Notes under the pieces: model-generated
Told to the model about the DNA's origin: nothing
What the model saw: the letters and a program-made list of their open reading frames with translations, nothing else
The model's database searches: none
Made by a program: the position numbers and the translations under genes
Origin: Deinococcales bacterium
Lineage (GTDB): Bacteria > Deinococcota > Deinococci > Deinococcales > JAAFIG01
Length of the DNA: 64,000 nucleotides
Assembly (NCBI GenBank): GCA_013298595.1
Contig: JAAFIG010000016.1
Location: forward strand, 1-64,000
Reading direction: 5' to 3'
Part shown: piece by piece, positions 25,328 to 33,669 of the stretch
Layout of the letters: each line of letters begins with the position of its first letter
Position numbering within the stretch: the first letter of the stretch is position 1

Positions 25328-25633
25328 TTGGGATTCCGAAAAGTGTATGTCCTGATTGGATTTATTGTATTAACTTCATGTGATTTTACACCTCGTAGAT
25401 ACCCACCATTTTATGTTATGCCTCAAACAGCAACTATTTTGGTTTCTGAGACACTGACCTTGATTCCTTCCTATTCGATGGATCTCGTAACAGATTGGGT
25501 ATCAGATAATCCAGAGGTTGCAACAGTCAAAAATGGAGTTGTGACAGGAATATCAACTGGGAAAGCTGAAATTCAGGCTTTTATTGGCACAACCTCAACT
25601 AGCCCATCAAAAATCACTGTCTTAGCAAAATGA
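25328..25633 (+). CDS. Lipoprotein with one bacterial Ig-like (Big_2) domain
   Basis: About 101 residues from a TTG start. The signal is GFRKVYVLIGFIVLTSC (lipobox LTSC) and the mature part is a single Big_2-like beta sandwich: the YVMPQTATILVSETLTLIP strands, WVSDNPEVATVKNGVVTGI and STGKAEIQAFI. This module is typical of surface adhesion proteins. An upstream ATG at 25277 would place 17 extra charged residues ahead of the signal and is less likely. There is no exact CTCGAG in the gene, in contrast with its neighbours. Confidence 0.65.
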   Translation: MGFRKVYVLIGFIVLTSCDFTPRRYPPFYVMPQTATILVSETLTLIPSYSMDLVTDWVSDNPEVATVKNGVVTGISTGKAEIQAFIGTTSTSPSKITVLAK

Positions 25634-25665
25634 ATTGGTGATAAATACCCTCATCAATCTCGAGG

Positions 25666-25671
25666 TACACT
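25666..25671 (+). promoter_or_regulatory. -10 box of the FemAB-like gene
   Basis: TACACT, then AAGTTC (6 nt), then the GTG start at 25678. A CTCGAG copy ends 3 bp before the box. Confidence 0.5.
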
Positions 25672-25677
25672 AAGTTC

Positions 25678-26739
25678 GTGAGTTTACGAGTGACCCCTGT
25701 GACCGACCCCCTCGAGTGGGATGCCCTTGTTCAGCGTTTTGCGTTTCATAGTGCATTGCAAGGTTGGGGGTTTGGCGAAGCACGACGTGTCACAGCTTGG
25801 ACTCCGCATCGGCTTAAACTCGAGCGTGACGGTGTGGTCTTTGCAGCTGCCCAAGTTTTACGGCGTTCACAATACGGGCTTGGGTATTTGTACTGCCCTC
25901 GAGGTCCTGCTCTCAATTCACTCGAGGATTTACAAGATGTAGCGACTGCCTTAAAGTCTTGGGCAAAAATCACTGATGTCAGCTTAAAAATCGAACCTTG
26001 TGTCCCTGTTGCCTCGAGCGGCGACCCGAGTGTCATGCCCGAACAACTTGGCGTTTGGACAATTGCTGAAACCATTCAACCCGCTCATACTGTGTTAATT
26101 GATCTCGAGGCAACCGAGGAAACGCGTTTAGCCAGTATGCACCAAATGGCTAAACGCAACACCAAGCAGAGTATCAAAGAAGGTGTGATTGCCGAACCAG
26201 ACGATGATTTCGAGGCATTCTGGGCTTTGTTTAGCGAAACCAATACGCGTTCAAAATTGTTGCAGCGCTCAAGAACCTATTACGAAGCAATGTTCCGCGA
26301 ATGCGCGAAGTACGGCGGTGAAGCCAGAATTATCAATGCACGTTGGAATGGTAAGCCACTAGCAACTTGTTTTGTGATTGGACTTGGTAACGAACTGTGT
26401 TACTTATACGGCGGTAGCATCCGCGCTGAACGCGAAGAAGGTCAACGCGACCCAAAAGCCCCGAACGGTGCCTACTGGGGCATGATTCGATTTGGACTCT
26501 CGAGAAATTATAAAACCTTAGATTTGTACGGCATTCCTAAACGCATAGACGAAAGCACTGCCGAAAAAATTAGCAATGGTGTCTACGAATTTAAAATGCG
26601 GCTCGGTGGTGAAATGGCGTACTTTCCTGCGTATGAAATTGCCCTTAATCCACTCTCGAGTGCAGTTAACACCGCTTTGCGCTGGCGGCGTAAAGCCATG
26701 AATCGCAAAGCTCGAGGTTCGGACGACGATGTTTTATGA
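25678..26739 (+). CDS. FemAB-like peptidoglycan interpeptide-bridge aminoacyltransferase
   Basis: 353 residues with the double-GNAT layout of the FemX/FemAB family. Landmarks are ALQGWGFGEARR near the N-terminus, LGYLYCPRGPAL, the LIDLEATEETRLASMHQMAKRNTKQSIKEGV region (family pattern: Arg-x-x-Ile/Lys-Lys-Ala), RSKLLQRSRTYYEAMF, YGGSIRAEREE and GAYWGMIRFGLSRNYKTLDLYG. It should add an amino acid (glycine in Deinococcus and Thermus walls, which carry Gly bridges on ornithine) to a lipid-linked precursor using aminoacyl-tRNA. The GTG start has TACACT 6 nt upstream. Its 3' end overlaps the convergent PIN gene by 6 bp. Confidence 0.85.
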   Translation: MSLRVTPVTDPLEWDALVQRFAFHSALQGWGFGEARRVTAWTPHRLKLERDGVVFAAAQVLRRSQYGLGYLYCPRGPALNSLEDLQDVATALKSWAKITDVSLKIEPCVPVASSGDPSVMPEQLGVWTIAETIQPAHTVLIDLEATEETRLASMHQMAKRNTKQSIKEGVIAEPDDDFEAFWALFSETNTRSKLLQRSRTYYEAMFRECAKYGGEARIINARWNGKPLATCFVIGLGNELCYLYGGSIRAEREEGQRDPKAPNGAYWGMIRFGLSRNYKTLDLYGIPKRIDESTAEKISNGVYEFKMRLGGEMAYFPAYEIALNPLSSAVNTALRWRRKAMNRKARGSDDDVL

Positions 26740-27228
26740 TTCTGTGGGTGGGAAAGCATCCAAAGTCCCTGAACTTGACCAAGCATGATATTGCACTGGC
26801 ATGATTAACGAATGCTTTGTTTTTACATCTGGGTTGGTACAAATAAATGGACACCCCAATTGCTTTGCTAAAGCTAAATACTCTGAATCAAAAAGGTTTT
26901 GTGTTTCAAACAAGCAATCCAGAATATCGTCTGTGGTTGGGAAATGCCATTCCCACGATGTTGATAGCACTGATTGAGCCAACGCTTTACAATCTGGTAA
27001 ATCAAAAAATCCTTGTTGTTGCAATTGAAAGGCAAACAACGTGATTTCTGAGTAAAACACCATTGGTTGATGAAGTTCTGCACCATGAAATGCTGCACGA
27101 CTCAAGAAAGCATTGCAGGCTGAGGCTTGACTTTGAATTTCTGGCGTTAAAATTTCGGGAGGTAAGGCTCCATATACAGCAACACTTGGAGAAATCACAT
27201 AATGCCGATGGATAAATTCTGGGTTCAT
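26734..27228 (-). CDS. PIN-domain protein, possible VapC-type toxin with altered motif I
   Basis: 164 residues resembling VapC ribonucleases. YVISPSVAVYGALPPE aligns with the usual IDASVAVKW start but has Ser where the first catalytic Asp should be. FYSEITLFAF holds the second acidic position and FDSEYLALAKQLGCPFICTN the YDAxYLALA block with its Asp; NPD follows. Loss of the first acid suggests weak or absent nuclease activity, or a different metal geometry. The ATG overlaps the stop of the 46-aa gene (27225-27228, ATGA), the usual arrangement of toxin-antitoxin pairs. It contains no CTCGAG in 495 bp, unlike its neighbours. Confidence 0.65.
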   Translation of the reverse strand: MNPEFIHRHYVISPSVAVYGALPPEILTPEIQSQASACNAFLSRAAFHGAELHQPMVFYSEITLFAFQLQQQGFFDLPDCKALAQSVLSTSWEWHFPTTDDILDCLFETQNLFDSEYLALAKQLGCPFICTNPDVKTKHSLIMPVQYHAWSSSGTLDAFPPTES

Positions 27229-27365
27229 TTACTTTCACGAATTTGCTTAAATATCTCTTCTGGATTCAATAAACCCACCTTGAGGGGTTTTAATTGTGGG
27301 GGTTTAATACCTGTAAAAACTCGAGGTTTTGGCGATTCTACATTTTGGTTTTTGATGCTGTTCAT
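27225..27365 (-). CDS. 46-residue protein upstream of the PIN gene, candidate antitoxin
   Basis: Encodes MNSIKNQNVESPKPRVFTGI, then KPPQLKPLKVGLLNPEEIFKQIRESK. There is no DNA-binding fold; the first half is Pro/Lys-rich and the last 15 residues form an amphipathic helix that could wrap a PIN partner. It ends in an ATGA overlap with the PIN gene. Transcription probably starts at its own ATG: TTGTCA and TACAAT with a 17-bp spacer lie upstream, and TACAAT is 6 nt from the ATG. No family recognised; the antitoxin role is inferred from position and size only. Confidence 0.6.
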   Translation of the reverse strand: MNSIKNQNVESPKPRVFTGIKPPQLKPLKVGLLNPEEIFKQIRESK

Positions 27366-27371
27366 ATTCAA

Positions 27372-27400
27372 ATTGTAGAACGAGTCGTTGAATTTGACAA
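27372..27400 (-). promoter_or_regulatory. Promoter of the PIN operon
   Basis: On the minus strand, -35 TTGTCA (27400-27395), a 17-bp spacer and -10 TACAAT (27377-27372), then 6 nt to the ATG at 27365. One of the two best -35/-10 pairs in the window. Confidence 0.7.
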
Positions 27401-27438
27401 TCACTGCTGCATCTTGCCTCCAATCAGGTTAAATTCGG

Positions 27439-27444
27439 TAGGCT
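27439..27444 (+). promoter_or_regulatory. -10 box of hemW
   Basis: TAGGCT, then GTACCTT (7 nt), then the GTG start at 27452. Confidence 0.5.
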
Positions 27445-27451
27445 GTACCTT

Positions 27452-28585
27452 GTGAATTCTATTCCGCATTTGTACGTTCATGTACCGTTTTGCCCAACCA
27501 TTTGTCCGTACTGCGATTTTCATGTGCTCGAGCGTCGAGCTGGACTGGTCGAAAGTTACTTAGCTGAACTTGAGCGAGAGGCAAAGCAATTAGTTGCTAA
27601 GCATGGTACTTTTCCACTCGAGACAATCTATATTGGCGGTGGTACACCTTCATTTTTACGTGATGCTGAACTCGAGCAATTGGTGAGCATTATTCGCAAT
27701 AATTTTGGTTGGGCGAGTCTCGAGGCAACCTTAGAGGTCAATCCTGGTACGGTCACATCGGCTCGAGCAAGCCACTGGTTCGATTTGGGGTTCACTCGAG
27801 CTAGTGTTGGAGTACAAAGCACGCAAGATGATGTGTTGCGCTTCCTTGGGCGTACCCATAATACTAAGCAAGCCTTAACTGCCCTCGAGACTTTACAAAG
27901 CACTGGTTTTGCCGTATCTGCCGATCTCATAACCGCTGTGCCAGATCAGAACCTCGAGTTAGATATTCATACTTTAGGCAGATTGGGTTTAACCCATATT
28001 TCTTGTTATACCTTGACCATCGAAGAAGGCACACCATTCCATAAGCAAGGTGTCAAAATACTCGAGGAAGCCGAAGCTCATGCCTTAGAAATCACAGAGC
28101 CACTGCTCGAGACCTATGGCTTACAACGTTATGAAGTTTCAAATCATGCTAAGCAAGGCAAAGAATCTTTGCACAACACAGCGTATTGGCAAAATAAATT
28201 CTTTTATGGGCTTGGTGCTGGTGCAGCAGGGCATTATCCACAAATAACAAACAATCACCAACACACAGCAGATATCATTGCTATGCGGCGCACCAATCCA
28301 CATTTAGCACCTTGGCTCGAGGGGCAACGTGGCACACCCGAAACCATTTCTCGAGCTGAATTTATTACCGATGGTTTATTTAATGGCTTACGTTTACGCG
28401 CTGGAATTGATACATCCGAGCTTTCTCAACGCGCTGGACTAAATGCCCAAGAACATTTTGCTAAAGCTTTCCAGACTTGCTTTGAACGCGGTTGGCTCGA
28501 GCAAAACAAAGACATGATTCGCTGCACCAAAGCAGGTTGGTGGGTGCTGAATAAAGTGGTTTCAGTTTTTCTCGAGCAACAATAA
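27452..28585 (+). CDS. hemW: HemW-like radical SAM protein
   Basis: 377 residues of the HemN/HemW family. The radical SAM cluster motif CPTICPYCDF (CxxxCxxC) is at residues about 14-23, then YIGGGTPSFL, TLEVNPGTVT, GFTRASVGVQS, LGRTHN, SADLITAVPDQ, YTLTIEEGTPF, the RYEVSNHAK block with HNTAYW, YGLGAGAAGH and the C-terminal HemN_C domain. It lacks the N-terminal extension that carries the HemN active-site residues, so it is more likely the haem chaperone HemW than a coproporphyrinogen oxidase. The GTG start has TAGGCT 7 nt upstream. Confidence 0.88.
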   Translation: MNSIPHLYVHVPFCPTICPYCDFHVLERRAGLVESYLAELEREAKQLVAKHGTFPLETIYIGGGTPSFLRDAELEQLVSIIRNNFGWASLEATLEVNPGTVTSARASHWFDLGFTRASVGVQSTQDDVLRFLGRTHNTKQALTALETLQSTGFAVSADLITAVPDQNLELDIHTLGRLGLTHISCYTLTIEEGTPFHKQGVKILEEAEAHALEITEPLLETYGLQRYEVSNHAKQGKESLHNTAYWQNKFFYGLGAGAAGHYPQITNNHQHTADIIAMRRTNPHLAPWLEGQRGTPETISRAEFITDGLFNGLRLRAGIDTSELSQRAGLNAQEHFAKAFQTCFERGWLEQNKDMIRCTKAGWWVLNKVVSVFLEQQ

Positions 28586-28598
28586 AGCCAAAAGTTCT

Positions 28599-29591
28599 TT
28601 ATTCCACTTGTAAGGTTAAGGTTTGTTCTTTGCCACGAATTGTGACTGTGATGATGATGCTCTCCCCTATTTTCTTTTGGCGCATGATTCGGTGGTAATC
28701 ACGTAATGTTTCTACAGGTTTTCCATCTAACTCGAGTAATTGATTTTCTCCGTGAATATCGAGAGTTAAACCCGCTTTAGCAGCAACACTGTTCTTTTCA
28801 ATCAGGTCAATATCAAGTCCTTGAACTCGAGCATTTTGTGATACCCGAATGCCAACACCAGGAAGTTTGAGTTTAGCACCTGTTTTCATTTGCTCAAGCC
28901 ACGGATCTAAACCAAAAAATGGCACAAGAAACGAAACTCGAGCATTTTCATCTTGGGCATAGCCAATACCCATACCGATGATTTTACCCGCGAAATTTAA
29001 GACAGCTCCACCTGAATCCCCTGGGTTAATTGGCACGTTAGAAAGCATCATTCGGGTTGGAATCAGCAATTCTTGTTCTTGGATGTACCCTTGAATTGCA
29101 CCATAACGCGGTTGAATAAAATCTTCGCCACTGTTACCAATTTCAACAATAGGGTCGTTTATTTCTGCAGCTTTATGAAATTCAATTGGTAAAAACTCGA
29201 GCAAGCGATTAGCAGAAACCTGAATCAAGGCTAAATCTCTGGATTCATCCCAACCAATCACTCGAGCAGGGAATAATTCTTGTTTGGTGGTCAGCACCTC
29301 GAGTTTATCAATCCCAATAACTGCATGATACGCGGTTAAAGCATAACCACTGGCTGAAATTAAAAACGCACTTGCCCGCCCAGAACGGCTGTAATAATAC
29401 TGGTCGTCACTCGAGACACTCAGACTTTGTAATTGCAGCATCGCAGGTCTAGCAGCCACAAAAGCACCCTGCATAAGCTGCTCGAGTTCGGCAGTCGGAC
29501 GCGGCTTAAAAACAGGTTCAGCAACTCGAGGTGTGAGCCAATACCCAATCAAAAAAAAGGGAATTAAAAAGAGTAACCAAAATCGGCGCAC
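28599..29591 (-). CDS. HtrA/DegP-like trypsin-type serine protease with one PDZ domain
   Basis: 330 residues: an uncleaved N-terminal membrane anchor (FWLLFLIPFFLIGYWLTP), a S1C protease domain with His in ALTAYHAVIG, Asp in ESRDLALIQV and Ser in INPGDSGGAVLNF, then a C-terminal PDZ (VGIRVSQNARVQGLDI, NSVAAKAGLTLDIHGENQLL, RDYHRIMRQKKIGESI). It should act in envelope protein quality control. The GTG start follows TAAACT by 6 nt. It converges with hemW across 13 bp. Confidence 0.9.
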   Translation of the reverse strand: MRRFWLLFLIPFFLIGYWLTPRVAEPVFKPRPTAELEQLMQGAFVAARPAMLQLQSLSVSSDDQYYYSRSGRASAFLISASGYALTAYHAVIGIDKLEVLTTKQELFPARVIGWDESRDLALIQVSANRLLEFLPIEFHKAAEINDPIVEIGNSGEDFIQPRYGAIQGYIQEQELLIPTRMMLSNVPINPGDSGGAVLNFAGKIIGMGIGYAQDENARVSFLVPFFGLDPWLEQMKTGAKLKLPGVGIRVSQNARVQGLDIDLIEKNSVAAKAGLTLDIHGENQLLELDGKPVETLRDYHRIMRQKKIGESIIITVTIRGKEQTLTLQVE

Positions 29592-29597
29592 AAACCT

Positions 29598-29603
29598 AGT
29601 TTA
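29598..29603 (-). promoter_or_regulatory. -10 box of the HtrA-like gene
   Basis: TAAACT on the minus strand, then AGGTTT (6 nt), then the GTG start at 29591. Confidence 0.5.
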
Positions 29604-29658
29604 CCCGAGTCTGTAGGCAGTGCTTGGTTGTCCTTGGCATAGCATGTCAAAATACATC

Positions 29659-30825
29659 ATGTTCGATTATTTCAAAGCACTGGATTCCTTATCCGAAACC
29701 GAAAAAGACATTCATGCCTTGGCTCGAGAATTTGTGGACAAAGAAATTATTCCCAGCGTTGGTGGATGGTGGGACGAAGGCACACTGCCTCGAGAACTGA
29801 TTTCGAGAATGGGTGAATTGGGTTTTCTTGGACCAACCACACCAGAAGAATACGGTGGTGCTGGTATCTCGAGTACTGCTTATGGACTGATTTGTTACGA
29901 ATTAGAACGCGCCGATTCTGGTGTGCGTTCAAGTGCCAGTGTGCAAGGCAGCCTTGTGATGTACCCAATTTATGCCTATGGCTCTGAGGAACAAAAAAAG
30001 CGATACTTACCCGAATTAGCTTCTGGACGAATGATTGGTTGTTTTGGATTAACCGAAGCCGATGGTGGCTCCGACCCCGGAGCCATGCGAACTCGAGCTG
30101 TCAAAGATGGTAACGGCTATGTTCTGAATGGCTCAAAAATGTGGATCACCAACAGCCCAATTGCCGATATCGCTGTGGTTTGGGCAAAACTCGAGGAAAA
30201 TGGCAAAGACATAATTCGCGGTTTTATCGTACCTCGAGATGCCAAAGGCTTTAGCACACCAAAAATCAAAAATAAACAAAGCCTACGTGCCAGTATCACA
30301 GGCGAAATCGTCCTCGAGGATTGCCGCATTCCATTAGAAAATGTACTACCCAATTCAGGCGGACTTAAATCGCCACTAGGGTGTTTAACCCAAGCTCGCT
30401 ATGGCATTGCATGGGGCGCACTCGGCGCACTCGAAGCGGTTTACACCGAAACCCTCGAGTACACCAAAACCCGCACCACTTTTGGTAAACCAATTGCAGG
30501 GCGGCAACTGGTTCAAGACAAACTCACATGGATGGCAACCCAACACACCCTTGGTTTACTGATGGCAAAACGCCTTGGCGAACACAAAGATGGCGGCACC
30601 ATGAACTACGCCCAAGTCTCCATGGCAAAACGCAACAATGTCCGCGTGGCATTACAAGGCGCACGTTTAGCTCGAGAATTGCACGGTGGCAACGGCATCA
30701 CCACCGAATACCCAATCATTCGTCATATGCTCAACCTCGAGACCGTAGACACCTACGAGGGAACGCACGACATTCACACACTGATTGTTGGGCGGGACTT
30801 AACGGGTTTAAATGCGCTCGAGTAA
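29659..30825 (+). CDS. Acyl-CoA dehydrogenase, glutaryl-CoA dehydrogenase type
   Basis: 388 residues. Family blocks: IHALAREFVDKEIIP, GCFGLTEADGGSDPGAM (substrate/FAD loop), LNGSKMWITNSPIADIAVVWAK, RYGIAWGALGALEAVYTETLEYTK, RTTFGKPIAGRQLVQDKL, then the catalytic Glu in VDTYEGTHDIHTLIVGRDLTG. The last block and the shape of the FAD loop are closest to glutaryl-CoA dehydrogenases, which oxidise and decarboxylate glutaryl-CoA to crotonyl-CoA. The ATG at 29659 gives the usual N-terminus; an ATG five codons upstream is possible. Confidence 0.87.
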   Translation: MFDYFKALDSLSETEKDIHALAREFVDKEIIPSVGGWWDEGTLPRELISRMGELGFLGPTTPEEYGGAGISSTAYGLICYELERADSGVRSSASVQGSLVMYPIYAYGSEEQKKRYLPELASGRMIGCFGLTEADGGSDPGAMRTRAVKDGNGYVLNGSKMWITNSPIADIAVVWAKLEENGKDIIRGFIVPRDAKGFSTPKIKNKQSLRASITGEIVLEDCRIPLENVLPNSGGLKSPLGCLTQARYGIAWGALGALEAVYTETLEYTKTRTTFGKPIAGRQLVQDKLTWMATQHTLGLLMAKRLGEHKDGGTMNYAQVSMAKRNNVRVALQGARLARELHGGNGITTEYPIIRHMLNLETVDTYEGTHDIHTLIVGRDLTGLNALE

Positions 30826-30831
30826 CGATCT

Positions 30832-31044
30832 ATGGGAAAACGTAAAGTACGTTTTGTTATCAAACCAGATGGTCAAGGTTACTGACGCGTTTGGGACAAC
30901 AAATTAGCAAGATGGTGGGGAAATCCATTTGCGGAAATCCCAGAAGCCTTAATTGCTGAACTAAATGGCAAGAAGCAGCCACGTGAATTGGTAAAATTGA
31001 GTAAAACCAAATTGCGCCAATACAAAAAATTAAACCACAGATAA
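30832..31044 (+). pseudogene. Small basic protein gene interrupted by an in-frame TGA
   Basis: The frame opens 6 bp after the acyl-CoA dehydrogenase stop. It reads MGKRKVRFVIKPDGQGY, meets TGA at 30883-30885, then continues without another stop for 52 codons (RVWDNKLARWWGNPF, then EIPEALIAELNGKKQPRELV and a Lys-rich helix) to TAA at 31042. The downstream part keeps protein-like composition, and TGG (Trp) at this codon would give GYWRVWDN, so one point mutation explains the break. No stem-loop typical of a selenocysteine element was spotted after the TGA. No family is recognised. It has no CTCGAG. Confidence 0.55.
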
Positions 31045-31119
31045 GTTATTCACTGAGGTGTGCTGCTCATCGCTCTCGAGAACTTTGCTTAGACCTATCT
31101 TTTGCAATTTGTCAGCCAG

Positions 31120-31125
31120 TACACT
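31120..31125 (+). promoter_or_regulatory. -10 box of the aminopeptidase tandem
   Basis: TACACT, then ATTACT (6 nt), then the GTG start at 31132. Confidence 0.5.
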
Positions 31126-31131
31126 ATTACT

Positions 31132-32382
31132 GTGAACTTTACAGATAAACTCGAGAATCTTGCCATGCTGGTTGTGCAAGTCGGTAATAACATTCAACCC
31201 GGACAACGCTTGGTGATTCGAGCACCGCTCGAGGCAGCACCATTGGTGCGTCTGGTGGCAAGAAAAGCCTATCAAGTTGGAGCGAGTTTAGTGGATGTGC
31301 AATGGTCGGATGATCTGACCACACTCGAGCGTTTACAACATAGCCAAGAAGCGTTTTTATCCGAGATTTCCGAATCGGCTTTTCGGGTTGGGGATGAAAC
31401 TGTCGAACGCGGCGATGCCTTTCTGGCAATTCTGGCTAACGACCCTGCTGTTTATGCCAATGCTGAACCATCTCGAGTGGCAACCATGATAAAAGCCGTT
31501 GGTGCGCGGAGCAAAAAACGCCTCGAGGCATTTGGTGCTGGTATGGTCAATTGGTCGATTGTACCGTATGCCGTGCCAAGTTGGGCTAACAAAGTCTTTC
31601 CTCATGAATCGCCTGAAGTTGCTCTCGAGAAATTATGGAATGCCGTGTTTATGGTGACTCGAGCCGATCAAGCTGACCCTGTGACCGCTTGGAAAACACA
31701 TTTGCACGATCTGGAAGCGCGTCGGGATTTTTTGAATACCCAAAAACTTCGTCGTCTCGAGTTTAGAGCACCCGGTACAGATTTGCAGATCGAATTGCCT
31801 GAATTGCATCGTTGGGAGGGTGGTTCGGGTCGGACAAGCAATCCGCGTCATGGTCAGTCAATCACGTATGTGCCTAATATCCCCACCGAGGAAGTCTTTA
31901 CAATGCCGCATCGTTTTGGAGTCAATGGCACTGTCCGAGCCACCAGATCACTTGGGTATAGCGGTCAGATTATTGATGGGATCGCAATGACTTTTAAGGA
32001 TGGTAAAGCTGTGGCTGCGTCGGCAACCACCAATGAGGCGACGCTGCATCAATTACTGGCTTCCGACGAGGGTGCTAAACACCTTGGCGAAGTGGCATTG
32101 GTGGCAGAATCTTCACCTGTGGCACGTAGCGGATTGCTGTTTCACGAAACGTTATTTGATGAAAATGCTGCTTGTCATATTGCAATGGGCAGAGCTTACG
32201 CTTACACCTTACACAATGGCACCGCCATGAATCCTGCACAACTGCTCGAGAACGGTGCAAACGATTCGCAAGTCCATGTGGACTGGATGATTGGTAGCAA
32301 AGACATGGATGTGGTTGGTATCCGAGCCGATGGGACTAAACTCGAGTTACTCAGTGCTGGACAATGGGCATTTACTGTCTAA
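31132..32382 (+). CDS. M29-family aminopeptidase (thermophilic aminopeptidase T type), copy 1
   Basis: 416 residues, the usual length of AmpS/PepS/aminopeptidase T. It opens NFTDKLENLAMLVVQVGNN and IQPGQRLVIRAPLEAAPLVR. The metal-binding half has NIPTEEVFTMPHRFGVNG (first Glu and nearby residues), VALVAESSPVARSG (Glu), FDENAACHIAMGRAYAYT (His and Tyr) and DSQVHVDWMIG (His, Asp), the co-catalytic metal ligands of the family. It cleaves N-terminal residues from peptides in the cytoplasm. The GTG at 31132 matches the N-terminus of copy 2 and follows TACACT by 6 nt. The second copy begins 14 bp downstream. Confidence 0.94.
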   Translation: MNFTDKLENLAMLVVQVGNNIQPGQRLVIRAPLEAAPLVRLVARKAYQVGASLVDVQWSDDLTTLERLQHSQEAFLSEISESAFRVGDETVERGDAFLAILANDPAVYANAEPSRVATMIKAVGARSKKRLEAFGAGMVNWSIVPYAVPSWANKVFPHESPEVALEKLWNAVFMVTRADQADPVTAWKTHLHDLEARRDFLNTQKLRRLEFRAPGTDLQIELPELHRWEGGSGRTSNPRHGQSITYVPNIPTEEVFTMPHRFGVNGTVRATRSLGYSGQIIDGIAMTFKDGKAVAASATTNEATLHQLLASDEGAKHLGEVALVAESSPVARSGLLFHETLFDENAACHIAMGRAYAYTLHNGTAMNPAQLLENGANDSQVHVDWMIGSKDMDVVGIRADGTKLELLSAGQWAFTV

Positions 32383-32395
32383 GAGGATGTGACCT

Positions 32396-33646
32396 ATGGA
32401 TTTTCAAACGAAACTCGAGCATTTAGCCGAATTAGCCATTCGGGTTGGCACGAATTTGCAGTACGGACAGCGTTTAAACATTTATGCACCGCTCGAGTCG
32501 ATAGAATTGGTGCGTTTGATTACGCGTAAAGCTTATCAAGCGGGTGCCAGTCTGGTGGTGGTTTTTTGGACTGAGGAAGCCATTGGTTTAGAGCGTATTG
32601 TGCACAGCCAAGACGAATTTTTGACCCGCGTTGCCGAAGAACCTTTTCGCAATTACGAAGAATTTACTCAGCGTGGCGATGCTCGTTTACGCATTCGTAT
32701 CAGCAAGCCCGAAGTGTTTGCCAATGCCGATGCTGACCGTATGCAAGTGATTTCTAAAGCCACCAACGCTCGAGCGAAACTCAGCCTTGATAAATTTCAC
32801 TCGAGCATGGTCAATTGGTCTATTGTGCCATTTGCCGTGCCGAATTGGGCAGAAGTGGTTTTTCCCAATGAAGCACCTGATATTGGTTTAGAAAAACTCT
32901 GGGATGCTTTGTTTATGGCAACTCGCGCCGATCAACTCGAGCCTGTGCAAGCTTGGCAGCAGCATTTAACACAATTGGAAGCGCGTCGAGATTTTCTTAA
33001 TCTGCAAAAGCTGCAACGGCTCGAGTTCAAAGCACCAAATACCAATCTGACCATCGAATTGCCTGTATTGCATCGTTGGGAAGGAGGTTCGGCACAAACC
33101 ATCAATCCGAACCATCCGAGTTCAATTCGTTACGTGCCAAATTTACCAACCGAAGAAGTTTTTACTGTGCCACATCGCCTTGGTGTCAATGGCTTGGTAG
33201 CTGCTACCAAGCCATTGCTGGCTCGAGGAAAAATCATTGAAGGTATTGTTATGACCTTTAAGGATGGCAAAGTAACCGAGGCTCGAGCCAGCAAAAACGA
33301 GCAGACTTTGCTGCAAATTCTTGAACTTGACGAAGGCGCAAGTCGGACTGGTGAAGTGGCACTGGTGGCAGAGTCTTCGCCTGTGGCACGCAGTGGTTTG
33401 TTATTCCAAGAAACGTTATTTGATGAAAATGCGGCTTGCCATATCGCCATGGGCAGTGCTTACTCGTACACCATCCAAGGTGGTGACAGCATGACCAACG
33501 AACAACTGCTCGAACATGGTGCCAATAACTCGCAGGTTCATATGGATTGGATGATAGGCAGTTCGCAAATGGATGTGGTTGGCATTCGTGCCGATGGTTC
33601 TAAACTCGAGTTACTGAGTGCTGGACAATGGGCATTTGAAGTTTAG
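32396..33646 (+). CDS. M29-family aminopeptidase, copy 2
   Basis: 416 residues, a tandem paralogue of copy 1 with identical length and long stretches of near identity (LVAESSPVARSGLLF, LELLSAGQWAF at the end) but different surface regions. All metal-ligand blocks are kept: TEEVFTVPHRLGVNG, AESSPVARSG, NAACHIAMGSAYSYT and NSQVHMDWMIG. The start ATG has GAGGATG upstream within the 13-bp spacer, so it is read from the same transcript. Divergence in the substrate-side loops suggests different peptide preferences rather than simple dosage. Confidence 0.94.
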   Translation: MDFQTKLEHLAELAIRVGTNLQYGQRLNIYAPLESIELVRLITRKAYQAGASLVVVFWTEEAIGLERIVHSQDEFLTRVAEEPFRNYEEFTQRGDARLRIRISKPEVFANADADRMQVISKATNARAKLSLDKFHSSMVNWSIVPFAVPNWAEVVFPNEAPDIGLEKLWDALFMATRADQLEPVQAWQQHLTQLEARRDFLNLQKLQRLEFKAPNTNLTIELPVLHRWEGGSAQTINPNHPSSIRYVPNLPTEEVFTVPHRLGVNGLVAATKPLLARGKIIEGIVMTFKDGKVTEARASKNEQTLLQILELDEGASRTGEVALVAESSPVARSGLLFQETLFDENAACHIAMGSAYSYTIQGGDSMTNEQLLEHGANNSQVHMDWMIGSSQMDVVGIRADGSKLELLSAGQWAFEV

Positions 33647-33669
33647 GAATTCTATGACGTGTTGTGTTT

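Noticed and set aside
30883-30885. TGA as a selenocysteine codon
   Set aside because: No stem-loop of the bacterial SECIS type was seen directly after it and no selenoprotein family matches; other genes here use TGA as a normal stop (for example aroE).
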